Source: G020354085 sp964629975
Lineage (GTDB): Bacteria > Pseudomonadota > Gammaproteobacteria > Acidiferrobacterales > Sulfurifustaceae
Direction of reading: 5' to 3'
Assembly: GCA_964629975.1 (NCBI GenBank)
Contig: CAZVUN010000086.1
Location: forward strand, 1-13,393
DNA length: 13,393 bases
Part shown: piece after piece, positions 12,240-13,393 of the stretch
Layout: each line of letters starts with the position of its first letter
Position numbering within the stretch: position 1 is the stretch's first letter
Notes under the pieces: generated by a model
Databases searched by the model: none
The model's input: the letters and a program-made list of their open reading frames with translations, nothing else
Told to the model about the DNA's origin: nothing
Translations under genes and position numbers: made by a program

Positions 12240-12779
12240 ATGAGCGCGTTGCTGCGCCTGTCGCGCCTGATCGATGCGCTCAACGAGCGCCTCGGGCGCG
12301 CGCTGCTGTGGCTGGTGCTGCTCGCCACGGCCGTCTCCGCGCTCAATGCGCTCGCCCGCTACGCACTCGGGCGCGCGTCCAACGCCTGGCTCGAGACCCA
12401 GTGGTACCTGTTCGGCGCGCTGTTCCTGCTCGCTGCCGGCTACACGCTCAAGCACAACGGGCACGTGCGCATCGACGTCATCTACGGGCGCCTGAGCGCC
12501 CGCGCCCAGGCGTGGATCGATCTGCTCGGTGCCGCGCTGTTCCTGCTGCCGCTGTGCGCGCTCATGACGTATCTGTCGTGGCCGGCCTTCGTGCAGTCGC
12601 TCGTCCTCGGTGAGACCTCGCCCGACGCCGGCGGCCTGCTGCGCTGGCCGGCGCGCCTGCTCATCCCGCTCGGCTTCGCCCTGCTCGGTCTGCAGGGCCT
12701 ATCCGAGATCATCAAGCGCAGCGCCGAGCTGCGCGCGGGCGCACCGCGCGCGCACGCGCAGCCGCCGCCCGAGGTGTAG
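12240..12779 (+). CDS. TRAP transporter small permease subunit (DctQ family)
   Basis: A 179-residue inner-membrane protein with four likely helices near residues 20-40, 52-70, 94-115 and 138-156. The conserved DctQ core is seen: ALARYALG, AWLETQWYLFGALFLLAAGY and HVRIDVIYGRLSARAQAWID. DctQ partners the large subunit DctM and a periplasmic solute-binding protein (DctP) in sodium-driven uptake of carboxylates. I chose the ATG at 12240, with AGGTGG about 11 bases upstream; a GTG directly after the previous stop (12225) would add five residues and is the alternative. It lies 2 bp from the dctM start. No DctP gene is in the visible part. Confidence 0.9.
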   Translation: MSALLRLSRLIDALNERLGRALLWLVLLATAVSALNALARYALGRASNAWLETQWYLFGALFLLAAGYTLKHNGHVRIDVIYGRLSARAQAWIDLLGAALFLLPLCALMTYLSWPAFVQSLVLGETSPDAGGLLRWPARLLIPLGFALLGLQGLSEIIKRSAELRAGAPRAHAQPPPEV

Positions 12780-12781
12780 CG

Positions 12782-13393
12782 ATGGGCTTCGCGCTCATGG
12801 CCCCGCTCATGTTCGCCGGGCTGGTGGCCTTCCTGCTGCTCGGCTATCCGGTGGCGTTCGCGCTCGCGGCGAACGGGCTGCTGTTCGCGCTCATCGGCAT
12901 GCAGGCCGGGTTCTTCGAGTTCGCGCTGCTGCAGGCGCTGCCGGAGCGGGTGTTCGGCATCATGTCGAACCAGACACTGCTCGCCATCCCGTTCTTCACC
13001 TTCATGGGGCTGGTGCTCGAGCGCAGCGGCATGGCCGAAGACCTGCTCGACACCGCCGCCCAGCTGTTCGGCGCGGCGCGCGGCGGGCTCGCCTACGCCG
13101 TGATCGTCGTGGGCGCCTTGCTCGCCGCCACCACCGGCGTGATTGCCGCCTCGGTCATTGCCATGGGGTTGATCTCGCTGCCGATCATGCTGCGCTTCGG
13201 CTACGACCGGCGCCTCGCCGCGGGCGTGATCGCATCGTCCGGCACGCTGGCGCAGATCATCCCGCCGTCGATCGTGCTGATCGTGCTCGCCGATCAGCTC
13301 GGCGCCTCGGTCGGCGACATGTACCAGGGCGCGCTGCTGCCGGCGCTGCTGCTCACCGGGCTGTACCTCGCGTACGTGTTCGCGCTGACGCGC
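12782..13393 (+). CDS. TRAP transporter large permease subunit (DctM family), cut at the window end
   Basis: The first 204 residues of a polytopic inner-membrane protein. Helices alternate with the conserved elements LLLGYPVAFALAANGLLFAL (18-37), LLAIPFFTFMGLVLERSGMA (66-85), TTGVIAASVIAMGLISLPIM (117-136) and SGTLAQIIPPSIVLIVLAD (153-171), all typical of DctM. The family is normally about 430 residues, so roughly half is missing beyond the edge. The ATG at 12782 has GAGGTG upstream and sits 2 bp after the dctQ stop. It forms one unit with dctQ and probably with the amidohydrolase gene. Substrate specificity cannot be judged without DctP. Confidence 0.93.
   Translation, partial: MGFALMAPLMFAGLVAFLLLGYPVAFALAANGLLFALIGMQAGFFEFALLQALPERVFGIMSNQTLLAIPFFTFMGLVLERSGMAEDLLDTAAQLFGAARGGLAYAVIVVGALLAATTGVIAASVIAMGLISLPIMLRFGYDRRLAAGVIASSGTLAQIIPPSIVLIVLADQLGASVGDMYQGALLPALLLTGLYLAYVFALTR

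Noticed and set aside
11151..12464. Long minus-strand open frame opposite the amidohydrolase gene
   Set aside because: Shadow of a gene with a complete catalytic site; no motif and no ribosome binding site.
1..13393. CRISPR array, insertion sequence, tRNA or defence system
   Set aside because: No regularly spaced repeats, transposase motifs, target-site duplications, tRNA-like cloverleafs or defence-gene domains were found; most genes are housekeeping.

Overview
The window is GC-rich, densely packed proteobacterial chromosome. The gene content suggests a betaproteobacterium, perhaps of a Rhodocyclales/Nitrosomonadales/Burkholderiales kind: a thiD-thiE-hemL run beside rubredoxin, a cytochrome c4 next to polA, a DUF2782 protein beside polA, a BPSS1780-like membrane protein, and a histone-deacetylase-like amidohydrolase followed by TRAP transporter genes. 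This placement is an inference from gene order and base composition. No insertion sequence, tRNA, rRNA or CRISPR array was seen.

Layout. Positions 1-589 (minus): rubredoxin, then a YgjP-type metallopeptidase cut by the window edge, with the two genes overlapping. Positions 697-4477 (plus): ferrochelatase (hemH), thiD and thiE with overlapping start and stop codons, then after 79 bp hemL. An early and the last step of heme synthesis therefore flank two thiamin genes on one strand. Positions 4478-5021 hold no convincing gene but are rich in inverted repeats and carry a faded minus-strand reading frame. Positions 5022-5432 (minus): a 78-residue protein of unknown function, preceded by what looks like a complete sigma-54 control region (-24/-12 promoter, IHF-like site, distal palindrome) and followed by a clear terminator. 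Positions 5485-6253 (minus): cytochrome c4 with its own sigma-70 promoter and terminator.

Positions 6302-6516 separate polA from cytochrome c4. They look like a gene for a small RNA of about 105-130 nt, with a strong terminator and a hairpin whose loop reads CUCCUCCCU (anti-Shine-Dalgarno-like). The position matches that of Spot 42 (enterics) and ErsA (Pseudomonas), both encoded just downstream of polA. Positions 6517-9264 (minus): full-length DNA polymerase I with both exonuclease domains. Positions 9310-11233 (plus): LOG-family protein, DUF2782 protein, six-helix membrane protein. Positions 11274-13393 (plus): histone-deacetylase-like amidohydrolase with a near-ideal promoter so close to its ATG that the mRNA may be leaderless, then the small (DctQ) and large (DctM, cut by the window end) TRAP permease subunits.

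Most genes are ordinary housekeeping. The two stretches most worth a second look are the sigma-54-controlled small gene (5022-5432) and the candidate polA-downstream small RNA (6302-6464).
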